From Acholeplasmataceae bacterium (GTDB taxonomy: Bacteria; Bacillota_I; Bacilli_A; Acholeplasmatales; Acholeplasmataceae), in NCBI GenBank assembly GCA_003497445.1, contig DNNX01000057.1:1-12040 (forward strand): a stretch of 12,040 nucleotides of DNA, given 5' to 3'. The position numbers were made by a program, and so were the translations under genes. Below the pieces are notes generated by a model. It saw only the letters and a program-made list of their open reading frames with translations. It made no database searches and was not told the origin of the DNA. Below are positions 1 through 5,837 of this stretch, one piece after another. Numbering within the stretch: position 1 is the first letter of the stretch; each line of letters opens with the position of its first letter.

Positions 1-30
1 AACCGTCAAACTCAGATTGTTATTTTACAC

Positions 31-54
31 ATGATTCACGATTAAGTGAATCAT
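31..54. promoter_or_regulatory. Perfect 9-bp inverted repeat, candidate operator
   Basis: ATGATTCAC (31-39) and GTGAATCAT (46-54) are exact reverse complements around a 6-base spacer. No T-run follows on either strand, so it does not look like a terminator. It lies 35 bases before the start of the VOC gene at 89, and a weak -10-like CATAAT (52-57) overlaps the right arm. A repressor site is the likeliest reading. An RNA stem in the leader, or the end of an upstream element cut by the window edge, is also possible. Confidence 0.45.
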
Positions 55-88
55 AATGAAGACACATTATCATACTAAGGAGCGTTTT

Positions 89-436
89 ATGTTTTCAAAT
101 ATACAACCATTTATTCCAACTTTGGATTTTGCTACTTCAAGACAATTTTATATAGATTTTGGTTTTGAAGTCGCTTATGAAGATCATGACTTAACATTGT
201 TTAAAAAAGACAAAATTTCATTTTTCATTCAAAGGTATTATATAAAAGCTTGGGCAGAAAATACCATGTTGCAACTTTATGTTGACAATTTAGAAGACAT
301 ACTGATTCAATTAAAAGCACTTAAGGTATCGTACCCCATGATTAAATATACCGACATAAAAGATGTGCATTATGGCAAAACGATACATTTAATCGATCCA
401 GCTGGCGTATTATTACATTTAACCAATCCAAAATAA
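89..436 (+). CDS. VOC-superfamily protein, bleomycin-resistance-like
   Basis: This encodes a small cytoplasmic protein of 115 residues with the vicinal-oxygen-chelate fold. The layout is that of the bleomycin-binding (BRP/BLMA-like) branch: an N-terminal P-x-L-x-x-x-x-x-S-x-x-F-Y-x-x-F-G-F stretch, then SFFIQ and the AEN-ML-L-V-D block, and finally a C-terminal L-I-D-P-A-G-V-L-L-H strand. Family members either bind and sequester drugs or act as metal-dependent lyases and dioxygenases; the metal ligands of true glyoxalase I are not evident here. The start at 89 has AAGGAG at 77-82 with 6 bases of spacing. The in-frame ATG at 56 lacks such a site and overlaps the upstream dyad. The gene stands alone, closed by a bidirectional terminator shared with the convergent ABC operon. 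The VOC fold is secure, but drug binding is only a family-level inference. Confidence 0.85.
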   Translation: MFSNIQPFIPTLDFATSRQFYIDFGFEVAYEDHDLTLFKKDKISFFIQRYYIKAWAENTMLQLYVDNLEDILIQLKALKVSYPMIKYTDIKDVHYGKTIHLIDPAGVLLHLTNPK

Positions 437-461
437 AAAGATACTCAAAAAGTATCTTTTT
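435..461. terminator. Bidirectional rho-independent terminator
   Basis: The stem has AAAAAGATACT-type arms (435-445 and 451-461) around a CAAAA loop, beginning inside the stop codon of the VOC gene. Both strands present A-rich then T-rich arms, so it can end the VOC gene on plus and the ABC permease gene on minus (stop at 465). Confidence 0.8.
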
Positions 462-464
462 ATT

Positions 465-1253
465 TTATGTATAAATATCTTTCTTTTTGTAGAAAATAAA
501 TCCTATAAACCAAATGATCATGGAAACACCTAAATAATAAAGTATATAGGTCAATTCTAATGTTTCTTCAGTAAAAATTTTACCGGACTCATTAATACTA
601 AAAGGCGTAAACCATTGAAGAAAACTAAGTCTTGTAGAAACGTTTTTAATAGAATTCAAAACATACAAACCGATTGCAACGCCTTGAGCGATGCCGCTTG
701 GCACTTTTCGTATCATGGCTGAGATTCCATATGCAATTGTCATGAGTACGATACCTAAGACAAAATTAGAAACAAAATACAACCCCATCGTATAAAAAGG
801 AAATATTTCGTTGATTAAAAGAAACGATAACAAGACAAATACATAAGAGATGACATTAAATAGAAATATATTTAGAGTACCAACGGCATATTTTGTAATA
901 TAAATCATGGATCTTGAAACAGGTTTTGTTAGTAAAAAATCTGCCGTTTTTTCTTTTTCTTCATTAAGTAAAATATTTAAACCAAGTGTTGTTGCATACA
1001 TACCCCCACCAATTAGAAGTACCATAGAAGCATCTGCACCAAAGAAACCTTCGGCTGTTGCTAAATCTAAACCACCCATACCCATGACCGCTAAAAAGTC
1101 TTCAAACGACGCCATGTAGTCACTTAACGCTTCCATTTGTTCCTTAAAAAGAGGAAATAATAACATAGAACCAAATACAAAGACATTCAAAATGCCTACC
1201 CAAGCGATAAAACTGCGTCGTTGTTTATATAATTCATGTTTGAATAAAATCAT
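465..1253 (-). CDS. ABC-2 type transporter permease
   Basis: This is the membrane subunit (262 residues) of an ABC exporter in the NatB/NosY-like ABC-2 class. About six hydrophobic segments can be seen, near residues 15-35, 76-98, 118-142, 152-175, 186-200 and 232-254. The loop reading E-K-E-K-T-A-D-F-L-L-T-K-P-V-S-R near 98-114 is typical of this permease family and probably couples to the ATPase. The ATG overlaps the TGA of the ATPase gene by four bases (ATGA), so the two are translationally coupled and should be made in equal amounts. The substrate cannot be told from the sequence; relatives export sodium, peptides, antibiotics or lipids. Transcription ends at the hairpin shared with the convergent VOC gene. 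Confidence 0.9.
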   Translation of the reverse strand: MILFKHELYKQRRSFIAWVGILNVFVFGSMLLFPLFKEQMEALSDYMASFEDFLAVMGMGGLDLATAEGFFGADASMVLLIGGGMYATTLGLNILLNEEKEKTADFLLTKPVSRSMIYITKYAVGTLNIFLFNVISYVFVLLSFLLINEIFPFYTMGLYFVSNFVLGIVLMTIAYGISAMIRKVPSGIAQGVAIGLYVLNSIKNVSTRLSFLQWFTPFSINESGKIFTEETLELTYILYYLGVSMIIWFIGFIFYKKKDIYT

Positions 1254-2140
1254 ATGTTACCTCCATCGTTATCATAGAGTGTGACAAACAATTCTTCTAA
1301 ATCTGGTTTCGTAATTTCAACATCATCTACATTTAAACTCAGTAAAAGATTTAAAAGATCTTTTACATTACCCTTATAAATAAATGATAACTTGTTGTCT
1401 GTTCTGGATTGAATAGAAATGTTATCATCCTCTTTTATAGATATGTGTGAAGGAATGGATACTTTTGTATAGGTTTGGCCGATGAATTGATCAATTTTGT
1501 TTTGATCAATTAATTCGCCATTTTTTATAAACATCATCCGATCACAATAATTTTCTATTTCTTTTAAGTGATGCGATGAAAGTAATACGGTGGTTTTGTG
1601 ATCTTTGTTTAGTTTTTTGATTTCTGCAAAAAAATGTAATTGCATAAGTGGATCCAAACCATTGGTAGGCTCATCTAATATAAGAAGTTTTGGTTTGTGC
1701 TGTAATGCAGATACAATAGAAACCTTTTTTCTGTTACCAAAAGACAAATCTCTAAATTTTTTATTTAAAGGGACATCGAACAACGTGGTTAAATGTTTTT
1801 GATAGGTATCATCACGAGTTCCAGATAATTTTAAAGAGACATTTAAGATGTCTTTCACCTTCATAAATTCATACATGTTAGCATCTGAAGATGTGTAGCC
1901 TATGTTTTTTAACAAATGATAAGCATTTTTTAAATTCAATGTTTCTCCAAAAAACTCAATTTGCCCGTTTTGATAATTTAACAATCCCAAAAGTGTTCTA
2001 ATTGTTGTAGATTTGCCTGCACCATTGGGGCCAATAAATCCTAAAATTTCTCCTGGATGTAATTCAAATGATACATCTTTGATTCCTAAAAAGTGACCAT
2101 AATATTTAGATAGATTTGTTACTTTAAGTATCGGTTGCAT
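1250..2140 (-). CDS. ABC transporter ATP-binding protein
   Basis: This is the ATPase subunit (296 residues) of the ABC-2 exporter, partner of the permease encoded downstream. The Walker A motif GPNGAGKST spans residues 37-45, the signature motif is LSFGN (132-136, a common variant of LSGGQ in this branch), Walker B with D-loop is LLILDEPTNGLD (152-163), and the switch histidine is H190. The usual Q-loop glutamine is not obvious in GYTSSDANMY (81-90), a variation also common in NatA/BcrA-like proteins. The last 80 residues form the accessory C-terminal domain usual for these exporters. The ATG at 2140 follows AGGAG (plus-strand CTCCT 2147-2151). It is the first gene of a two-gene operon driven from the divergent region at about 2158-2166. 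Exporter identity is firm and the substrate is unknown. Confidence 0.95.
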   Translation of the reverse strand: MQPILKVTNLSKYYGHFLGIKDVSFELHPGEILGFIGPNGAGKSTTIRTLLGLLNYQNGQIEFFGETLNLKNAYHLLKNIGYTSSDANMYEFMKVKDILNVSLKLSGTRDDTYQKHLTTLFDVPLNKKFRDLSFGNRKKVSIVSALQHKPKLLILDEPTNGLDPLMQLHFFAEIKKLNKDHKTTVLLSSHHLKEIENYCDRMMFIKNGELIDQNKIDQFIGQTYTKVSIPSHISIKEDDNISIQSRTDNKLSFIYKGNVKDLLNLLLSLNVDDVEITKPDLEELFVTLYDNDGGNI

Positions 2141-2157
2141 TTCATTCTCCTAGCTTT

Positions 2158-2166
2158 ATTATATCA
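2158..2166 (-). promoter_or_regulatory. Extended -10 promoter of the ABC operon
   Basis: Read on minus, TGATATAAT is an exact extended -10 element, with no good -35. It predicts a very short leader of about 11 bases before the ATG at 2140. It overlaps the left arm of the dyad at 2161-2186. Confidence 0.6.
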
Positions 2167-2186
2167 AACACAACTAGATTTGATAT
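2161..2186. promoter_or_regulatory. 8-bp inverted repeat in a divergent promoter region
   Basis: ATATCAAA (2161-2168) and TTTGATAT (2179-2186) are exact reverse complements with a 10-base spacer. The left arm overlaps the -10 region of the ABC promoter, and the right arm lies upstream of the VOC promoter at 2209-2217. The position suits a dimeric regulator controlling both divergent units. Confidence 0.5.
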
Positions 2187-2208
2187 GCATATTTTAGCAA
2201 GTTTGCTA

Positions 2209-2217
2209 TGTTATACT
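2209..2217 (+). promoter_or_regulatory. Extended -10 promoter of the PhnB-like gene
   Basis: TGTTATACT fits TGnTATAAT with one mismatch. It precedes a leader of roughly 20 bases carrying CAGGAGA and the ATG at 2245. Confidence 0.55.
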
Positions 2218-2244
2218 ATACTTAAACTAATACAGGAGATACTG

Positions 2245-2643
2245 ATGAGCCGTGTATTCCCATTTATAAGTGTGGATAATGCAAGAAAAGCGATCGATGT
2301 ATATAAACAAGCGTTTGTTACAGAAGAAATCGGCATGCCCACATATTATAAAGAATTTTATGATGATCCATCCATTGCAAATAAAATTGCACATATGACA
2401 CTTTCCATTGAAGGAAGTCCACTATTTATTAACGATGCACATGAACAACCAGATACTGAACAATCTCGTTTTACAGTGAATGTTGAAGTTGAATCTAAAG
2501 ACAAAGTAGATAAAGCATTTCGTGCATTAAAAAAAGATGCAAAGCATATGTATTATGAACCTATAGATCTTGGTTGGAGCGATCTTGGTTTTTCGCTTAA
2601 AGATCAGTTTGGTGTCATTTGGATGGTCTATGTTGTTGAATAA
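2245..2643 (+). CDS. PhnB-like VOC family protein
   Basis: This encodes a 132-residue cytoplasmic protein of the PhnB/YdcJ-like branch of the VOC (glyoxalase fold) superfamily. Visible hallmarks are P-F-I-S-V-D-N-A-R-K-A-I-D-V-Y-K-Q-A-F at 6-24, the central strand with H-M-T-L-S-I-E-G (about 50-57), and the C-terminal D-Q-F-G-V-I-W-M-V-Y typical of the family. The biochemical role of most PhnB-like proteins is unsettled, so none is assigned. The chosen ATG at 2245 has AGGAGA seven bases upstream; an in-frame ATG at 2185 lies upstream of the predicted promoter -10 and would add a spurious hydrophobic leader. It is divergent from the ABC exporter operon with a shared dyad, which hints at co-regulation, and is followed directly by a terminator. 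Confidence 0.85.
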   Translation: MSRVFPFISVDNARKAIDVYKQAFVTEEIGMPTYYKEFYDDPSIANKIAHMTLSIEGSPLFINDAHEQPDTEQSRFTVNVEVESKDKVDKAFRALKKDAKHMYYEPIDLGWSDLGFSLKDQFGVIWMVYVVE

Positions 2644-2670
2644 AAAAACAAGGATAACCCTTGTTTTTTT
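2644..2670 (+). terminator. Rho-independent terminator
   Basis: AAAAACAAGG (2644-2653) pairs with CCTTGTTTTT (2659-2668) around ATAAC, with a T tail. It starts directly after the stop codon of the PhnB-like gene. Confidence 0.85.
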
Positions 2671-2696
2671 GTCTTTACAAAAAGAAATGATATACA

Positions 2697-2705
2697 TGAT
2701 ACAAT
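2697..2705 (+). promoter_or_regulatory. Extended -10 promoter of the GH16 operon
   Basis: TGATACAAT matches TGnTATAAT with one change. A TTTACA at 2674-2679 is a possible -35, but 20 bases of spacing is too long to count on. The start codon lies at 2734. Confidence 0.5.
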
Positions 2706-2733
2706 AAATATAGACTTACCACAAGGAGACTTC

Positions 2734-3621
2734 GTGAAAAAAACATTATTACTTACAAAAACATTATTACTTATTTTTATATTAACGAGTTGTATCTCAG
2801 AACCTATTGAAGAAATTATAGAGGAAATTCCTTCAACATGTGAAGAAACATATGATGATAGAATCATTACTTTTTGTGATGATTTTTTAGCTAATGACAA
2901 TGTGAATGACAATGGAATAGATACAACAAAATGGGCATTTCAAACTGGAGATGGGTCACAATATGGCATACCTGGTTGGGGGAACAATGAAGCTCAGTAT
3001 TACAGAGAGGAAAATGCCTTTGTTGAAGATGGATTACTCAATATTCAATTAAAAAATGAAGGGTATGATGGAAAGTTTTATACGTCTGCTAGGCTTTGGA
3101 CAAATAATATATTCTCACAAACCTATGGTCGATTTGAAGCACGTATAAAACTTCCTATAGGAGACGGCTTGTGGCCAGCATTTTGGTTGCTTCCAGATAA
3201 TACAACTTATGGGACGTGGGCAGCCAACGGAGAAATCGATATCATGGAAGCAAGAGGAAGAATTCCTAATGAAGCTTCAGGAGCGATTCATTATGGTGGC
3301 ATGTGGCCAAATAATGTGTATTCTTCAGAAACATATACTTTTCCTATGGGTCAAACCATCAATGATTTTCATGTGTATGCGATTGAATGGACAGAAAACA
3401 AGATACAATGGTTTGTTAATGATCAACTTTACTATGAAACAAGTGATTGGTATAGTGAAAATGGTGCCTATCCAGCGCCATTTAACACTGATTTTTATAT
3501 CATCTTAAATTTAGCAGTCGGTGGGACATTTGATGGCAATATTCTTCCTGATCCGGCGATATTTAATTTACCTGTATTGATGCAAGTGGATTATGTAAGA
3601 GTTTTTCAATATTTTGTATAA
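2734..3621 (+). CDS. GH16 beta-1,3-glucanase (laminarinase-like) lipoprotein
   Basis: This is a secreted, lipid-anchored glycoside hydrolase family 16 enzyme (295 residues) predicted to cut internal beta-1,3 bonds of laminarin-type glucans. A short basic start and hydrophobic core end in the lipobox L-T-S-C, so Cys20 would be lipidated and the enzyme held on the outer face of the membrane. An acidic linker (about 22-42) leads to the GH16 jelly-roll domain. The catalytic motif E-I-D-I-M-E is at 167-172: E167 nucleophile, D169 helper, E172 acid/base. The methionine insertion is the laminarinase-type form, unlike the E-x-D-x-E of lichenases. WPAFWLLP (147-154), GWGNNEAQYY (81-90) and the late NLAVGGTFDG block agree with that subgroup. 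The start is GTG at 2734 with AAGGAG at 2723-2728. An 18-base tandem duplication lies inside the signal-peptide codons. It is co-transcribed with the ATPase gene 9 bases downstream. Fold and catalysis are secure; the exact glucan is inferred. Confidence 0.93.
   Translation: MKKTLLLTKTLLLIFILTSCISEPIEEIIEEIPSTCEETYDDRIITFCDDFLANDNVNDNGIDTTKWAFQTGDGSQYGIPGWGNNEAQYYREENAFVEDGLLNIQLKNEGYDGKFYTSARLWTNNIFSQTYGRFEARIKLPIGDGLWPAFWLLPDNTTYGTWAANGEIDIMEARGRIPNEASGAIHYGGMWPNNVYSSETYTFPMGQTINDFHVYAIEWTENKIQWFVNDQLYYETSDWYSENGAYPAPFNTDFYIILNLAVGGTFDGNILPDPAIFNLPVLMQVDYVRVFQYFV
2740..2775 (+). repeat. 18-bp tandem duplication in signal-peptide codons
   Basis: Two adjacent 18-base units (2740-2757 and 2758-2775) share their first 16 bases and encode K-T-L-L-L-T followed by K-T-L-L-L-I. 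The copy lengthens the hydrophobic core of the GH16 signal peptide and places a second lysine in it. Confidence 0.85.
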
Positions 3622-3630
3622 AGGATATCT

Positions 3631-4434
3631 ATGATCAAGTTGATTGAAATTATCCAAGTGAATCAAAATACCTATCCTCTAAACATACCTTCTTTAAAGT
3701 CCATTAGTTCATTAAAAATTGATCATCCAATTGTTATTTTTACTGGGAATAATGGGTCAGGAAAATCGACGTTATTAAAAGCGATTGCTCAAAAACATGG
3801 TGCAATCAACACAGGGTATTTCCCACTAGATAGTGCTTATTATGACGATATTAAACCTTTATCAGAATTAATTAAACTGACATATGATCTCAAAAACAAA
3901 AAAGGATTTATGTTCTCAGGAGAAGAATTCATTACCTTTATTCATAAAATACAAGAAGAAAAAAAAGATCTTGAAACATATATCAAAGAAGTTGAATTGA
4001 ATTATAAAAATAAATCTGATTTTGCAAGAAATCAAGCGTTAGCCCCTGCTAGAAAAGAATTACATGCGATTATGCACCAATATGAAGGAGAACTTCAACA
4101 AAAAAGTCATGGAGAAGGATTTTTGAGTTTTTTTAAATCACGATTACATCAAAAAGGCATTTATTTTTTAGATGAACCAGAAACACCATTATCTCCAGAA
4201 CATCAATACCAACTTTTTGTTTTAATATCAGATTTAGTTGCAAGTGGGTCTCAAGTTTTTATCGCCACGCACTCTCCAATTCTTATGGCTTTAAATCAAG
4301 CCGTTATTTATGATTTTAATCAGCCTTTAAAAGAGGTTAAATATGATGAGATTGAAAGTGTGCAGTTTTTAAAATATTTTTTAAATCATCCACATCTTTT
4401 TAAAGAAAAAGTAAAAGGACATTCAATTAAATGA
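3631..4434 (+). CDS. COG3910-like ATPase with ABC/SMC-type head
   Basis: This is a soluble single-domain P-loop ATPase of 267 residues, of the predicted-ATPase group related to ABC and SMC/RecF heads (AAA_21/COG3910). Walker A is GNNGSGKST (39-47), a signature-like S-H-G-E-G lies at 159-163, Walker B reads GIYFLDEPETPLSP (176-189), and the switch histidine H214 sits in ATHSP. Between Walker A and the signature is a charged, probably coiled stretch (about 100-158) that is short compared with true SMC proteins. No membrane partner is adjacent, so it is not an ordinary transporter subunit, and the cellular role of the family is unknown. It starts 9 bases after the GH16 stop with AAAGGA overlapping that stop codon, so it is probably translated from the GH16 message. 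Its TGA stop lies within the terminator stem. The family call is good; the reason for pairing with a glucanase is unclear. Confidence 0.85.
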   Translation: MIKLIEIIQVNQNTYPLNIPSLKSISSLKIDHPIVIFTGNNGSGKSTLLKAIAQKHGAINTGYFPLDSAYYDDIKPLSELIKLTYDLKNKKGFMFSGEEFITFIHKIQEEKKDLETYIKEVELNYKNKSDFARNQALAPARKELHAIMHQYEGELQQKSHGEGFLSFFKSRLHQKGIYFLDEPETPLSPEHQYQLFVLISDLVASGSQVFIATHSPILMALNQAVIYDFNQPLKEVKYDEIESVQFLKYFLNHPHLFKEKVKGHSIK

Positions 4435-4446
4435 ATGTCCTTTTTT
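4413..4446. terminator. Terminator embedded in the ATPase gene end
   Basis: A 13-bp perfect stem (4413-4425 with 4432-4444, loop ATTAAA) starts inside the last codons; the TGA stop is part of the right arm, followed by a T run. On minus it also ends in TTTT, so it may serve the convergent DUF998-like gene (stop at 4465). Confidence 0.88.
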
Positions 4447-4464
4447 AAAAAATGCGCATTGAAA

Positions 4465-5052
4465 TCATGCTTTATAAACATTTAAATATGTTAACGTCCA
4501 AAAAGAATGTGTGAATGCAAGAATTCTTTGTGTAAGCCCCATAAATGGTCCAAATTGAAATATAATGGATAAAACAAATAATGCTACCAATATGCGCATA
4601 TGCATTTTTTTTACTTCACCAGTTGAATATTTAATGTGTTCTAGTAAAATGATAAGACCAAGAAGTTGAGACCCGTGTGCTGCAAATAAATGGATATCCT
4701 TTTCTAAAGTGCTTTGAGATGAAAGTGGTAATTGAAGCTCAGGTAATGTCGTTTTAAAGATACCTGCAAACACGATGAATATCGATATTCCCAAAAACAT
4801 CCATGCAACCGATGTATGTAATACCGGGGTTTTATTATTCAAATAGAGCCCGTACAACCATAAGATAGCACTTCCGATAAAGGCGATTTGCATGATCCAA
4901 GCGAGATCATATCCTTGAGGACCTAACTGAGAAAAGTTGTTATTGATAATCGAATAACCTTCCGGAGCAAAAAAATGAGCAATAAGTGCAAATAAATAGA
5001 ACCATAAAACACCTATTTTCATTATGTTTAGAGGCTGGTTGATTTTTTTCAA
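4465..5052 (-). CDS. DUF998-like integral membrane protein
   Basis: This is a 195-residue polytopic membrane protein resembling the DUF998 family of unknown function. About six hydrophobic helices are visible, and the first external loop holds A-P-E-G-Y-S-x-x-x-N-x-F-S-Q-L-G, which resembles the F-S-x-L-G signature of that family. The chosen start is TTG at 5052, because AAGGAG (plus 5060-5065) sits 7 bases before it. A GTG at 5073 in the same frame is only five bases past the preceding stop and has no binding site, and the next ATG is further inside. It is the last gene of a three-gene minus operon behind the two HTH/helical-repeat regulators. That pairing suggests it is controlled by them or takes part in their signal handling, which is inference. 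Confidence 0.75.
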   Translation of the reverse strand: MKKINQPLNIMKIGVLWFYLFALIAHFFAPEGYSIINNNFSQLGPQGYDLAWIMQIAFIGSAILWLYGLYLNNKTPVLHTSVAWMFLGISIFIVFAGIFKTTLPELQLPLSSQSTLEKDIHLFAAHGSQLLGLIILLEHIKYSTGEVKKMHMRILVALFVLSIIFQFGPFMGLTQRILAFTHSFWTLTYLNVYKA

Positions 5053-5078
5053 TGAAATTCTCCTTTTTGGCACGTTTT

Positions 5079-5837
5079 TTATTTAAAAGCCTCTAGCACA
5101 ATAGATTCAATTTCTGAGGCAATATTTAATTTAAAAGTTTCACTTAAAGATTTTACATAAGATTTTAAGGACACATCATCATTAAAAAATATATGCAATG
5201 CGACATGTTGGGTGATATTTTGTGTGACATCTTTCCCTAAATGTGCTAAAAACAGTGTCGTCGGATAGTCTAGATATCTGTCATTACTATAAGTTCTGGT
5301 ATTTTCTAAAAATAACGTGATGGTTTCTAGGTCTTCTTGATTAGAACCATTCAACAACGTGTAGCCTTTTTCAACAAAGTATTCTAAGATAACGAGAGTA
5401 TCTTTACCCTTTTTATAACGTGTGATTAAATGATTTATATCGGTGTTATCTAATATCTTCTCCAAAGCAAGCATGCGGTTATTGCTAGATATCATCTGAT
5501 GCAACACATCCAGTATTGATCCACTGATATAAGGTGTAATTTTCTTGATGTAAACATCGACAAATTCGTGACGATGAAGCCTATTCATACGAATGATTCT
5601 TGAGATGTAGTAATCAATATTCGGTTGATCATTTAAGTAATCAAGCAGCTCTTTTAAATCAAATTGATATCGATGTGTAAATTTAAGCAACACATCCATG
5701 GGAATATTTTGTTCAAGATTTAAATAACGATAATAACTTCTTGAAGATGTAATGTCATGGATAAAATCATCTATGGGGACCTTAATGCTTCGTCTGTAGT
5801 TTTCTAAATAGTTAACCAGCGCATGTTGATAAGTCAT
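5079..5837 (-). CDS. HTH plus helical-repeat regulator, Rgg/RRNPP-like (second copy)
   Basis: This is a 252-residue, all-helical, probably cytoplasmic protein. The N-terminal 60-70 residues look like a diverged XRE-type helix-turn-helix: T-S-S-R-S-Y-Y-R-Y-L-N-x-E followed by M-D-V-L-L-K-F. They align clearly with the same region of the product of the gene just upstream, so the two are paralogs. The rest (about 75-252) is helical with no motif I can name and may be a short TPR-like array. The start at 5837 follows GAGGAGG (plus 5850-5856) at 12 bases, with AAGG closer. Earlier in-frame ATGs at 5858 and 5873 lack sites. It overlaps the upstream gene by 26 bases, pointing to coupled translation. 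The layout is that of Rgg/PlcR-type (RRNPP) peptide-sensing regulators, but peptide binding is unproven and no pheromone gene was seen. Confidence 0.65.
   Translation of the reverse strand: MTYQHALVNYLENYRRSIKVPIDDFIHDITSSRSYYRYLNLEQNIPMDVLLKFTHRYQFDLKELLDYLNDQPNIDYYISRIIRMNRLHRHEFVDVYIKKITPYISGSILDVLHQMISSNNRMLALEKILDNTDINHLITRYKKGKDTLVILEYFVEKGYTLLNGSNQEDLETITLFLENTRTYSNDRYLDYPTTLFLAHLGKDVTQNITQHVALHIFFNDDVSLKSYVKSLSETFKLNIASEIESIVLEAFK

Noticed and set aside
132..163. Unusual signature motif (LSFGN) and missing Q-loop in the ABC ATPase as signs of a dead enzyme
   Set aside because: Positions are residue numbers in the protein. Walker A, Walker B and the switch histidine are intact, and such variants are normal in NatA/BcrA-type ATPases.
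2185..2244. Upstream ATG of the PhnB-like gene giving a hydrophobic N-terminal extension
   Set aside because: It lies upstream of the predicted transcription start and has no ribosome site, whereas the ATG at 2245 has a strong one and fits family length.
2628..2912. Minus-strand reading frame over the start of the GH16 gene
   Set aside because: It overlaps a terminator, a promoter and a secure coding region, with no ribosome site or recognisable domain.
3209..3508. Plus-strand second frame inside GH16
   Set aside because: The GH16 catalytic motif lies in the other frame; this is a shadow frame.
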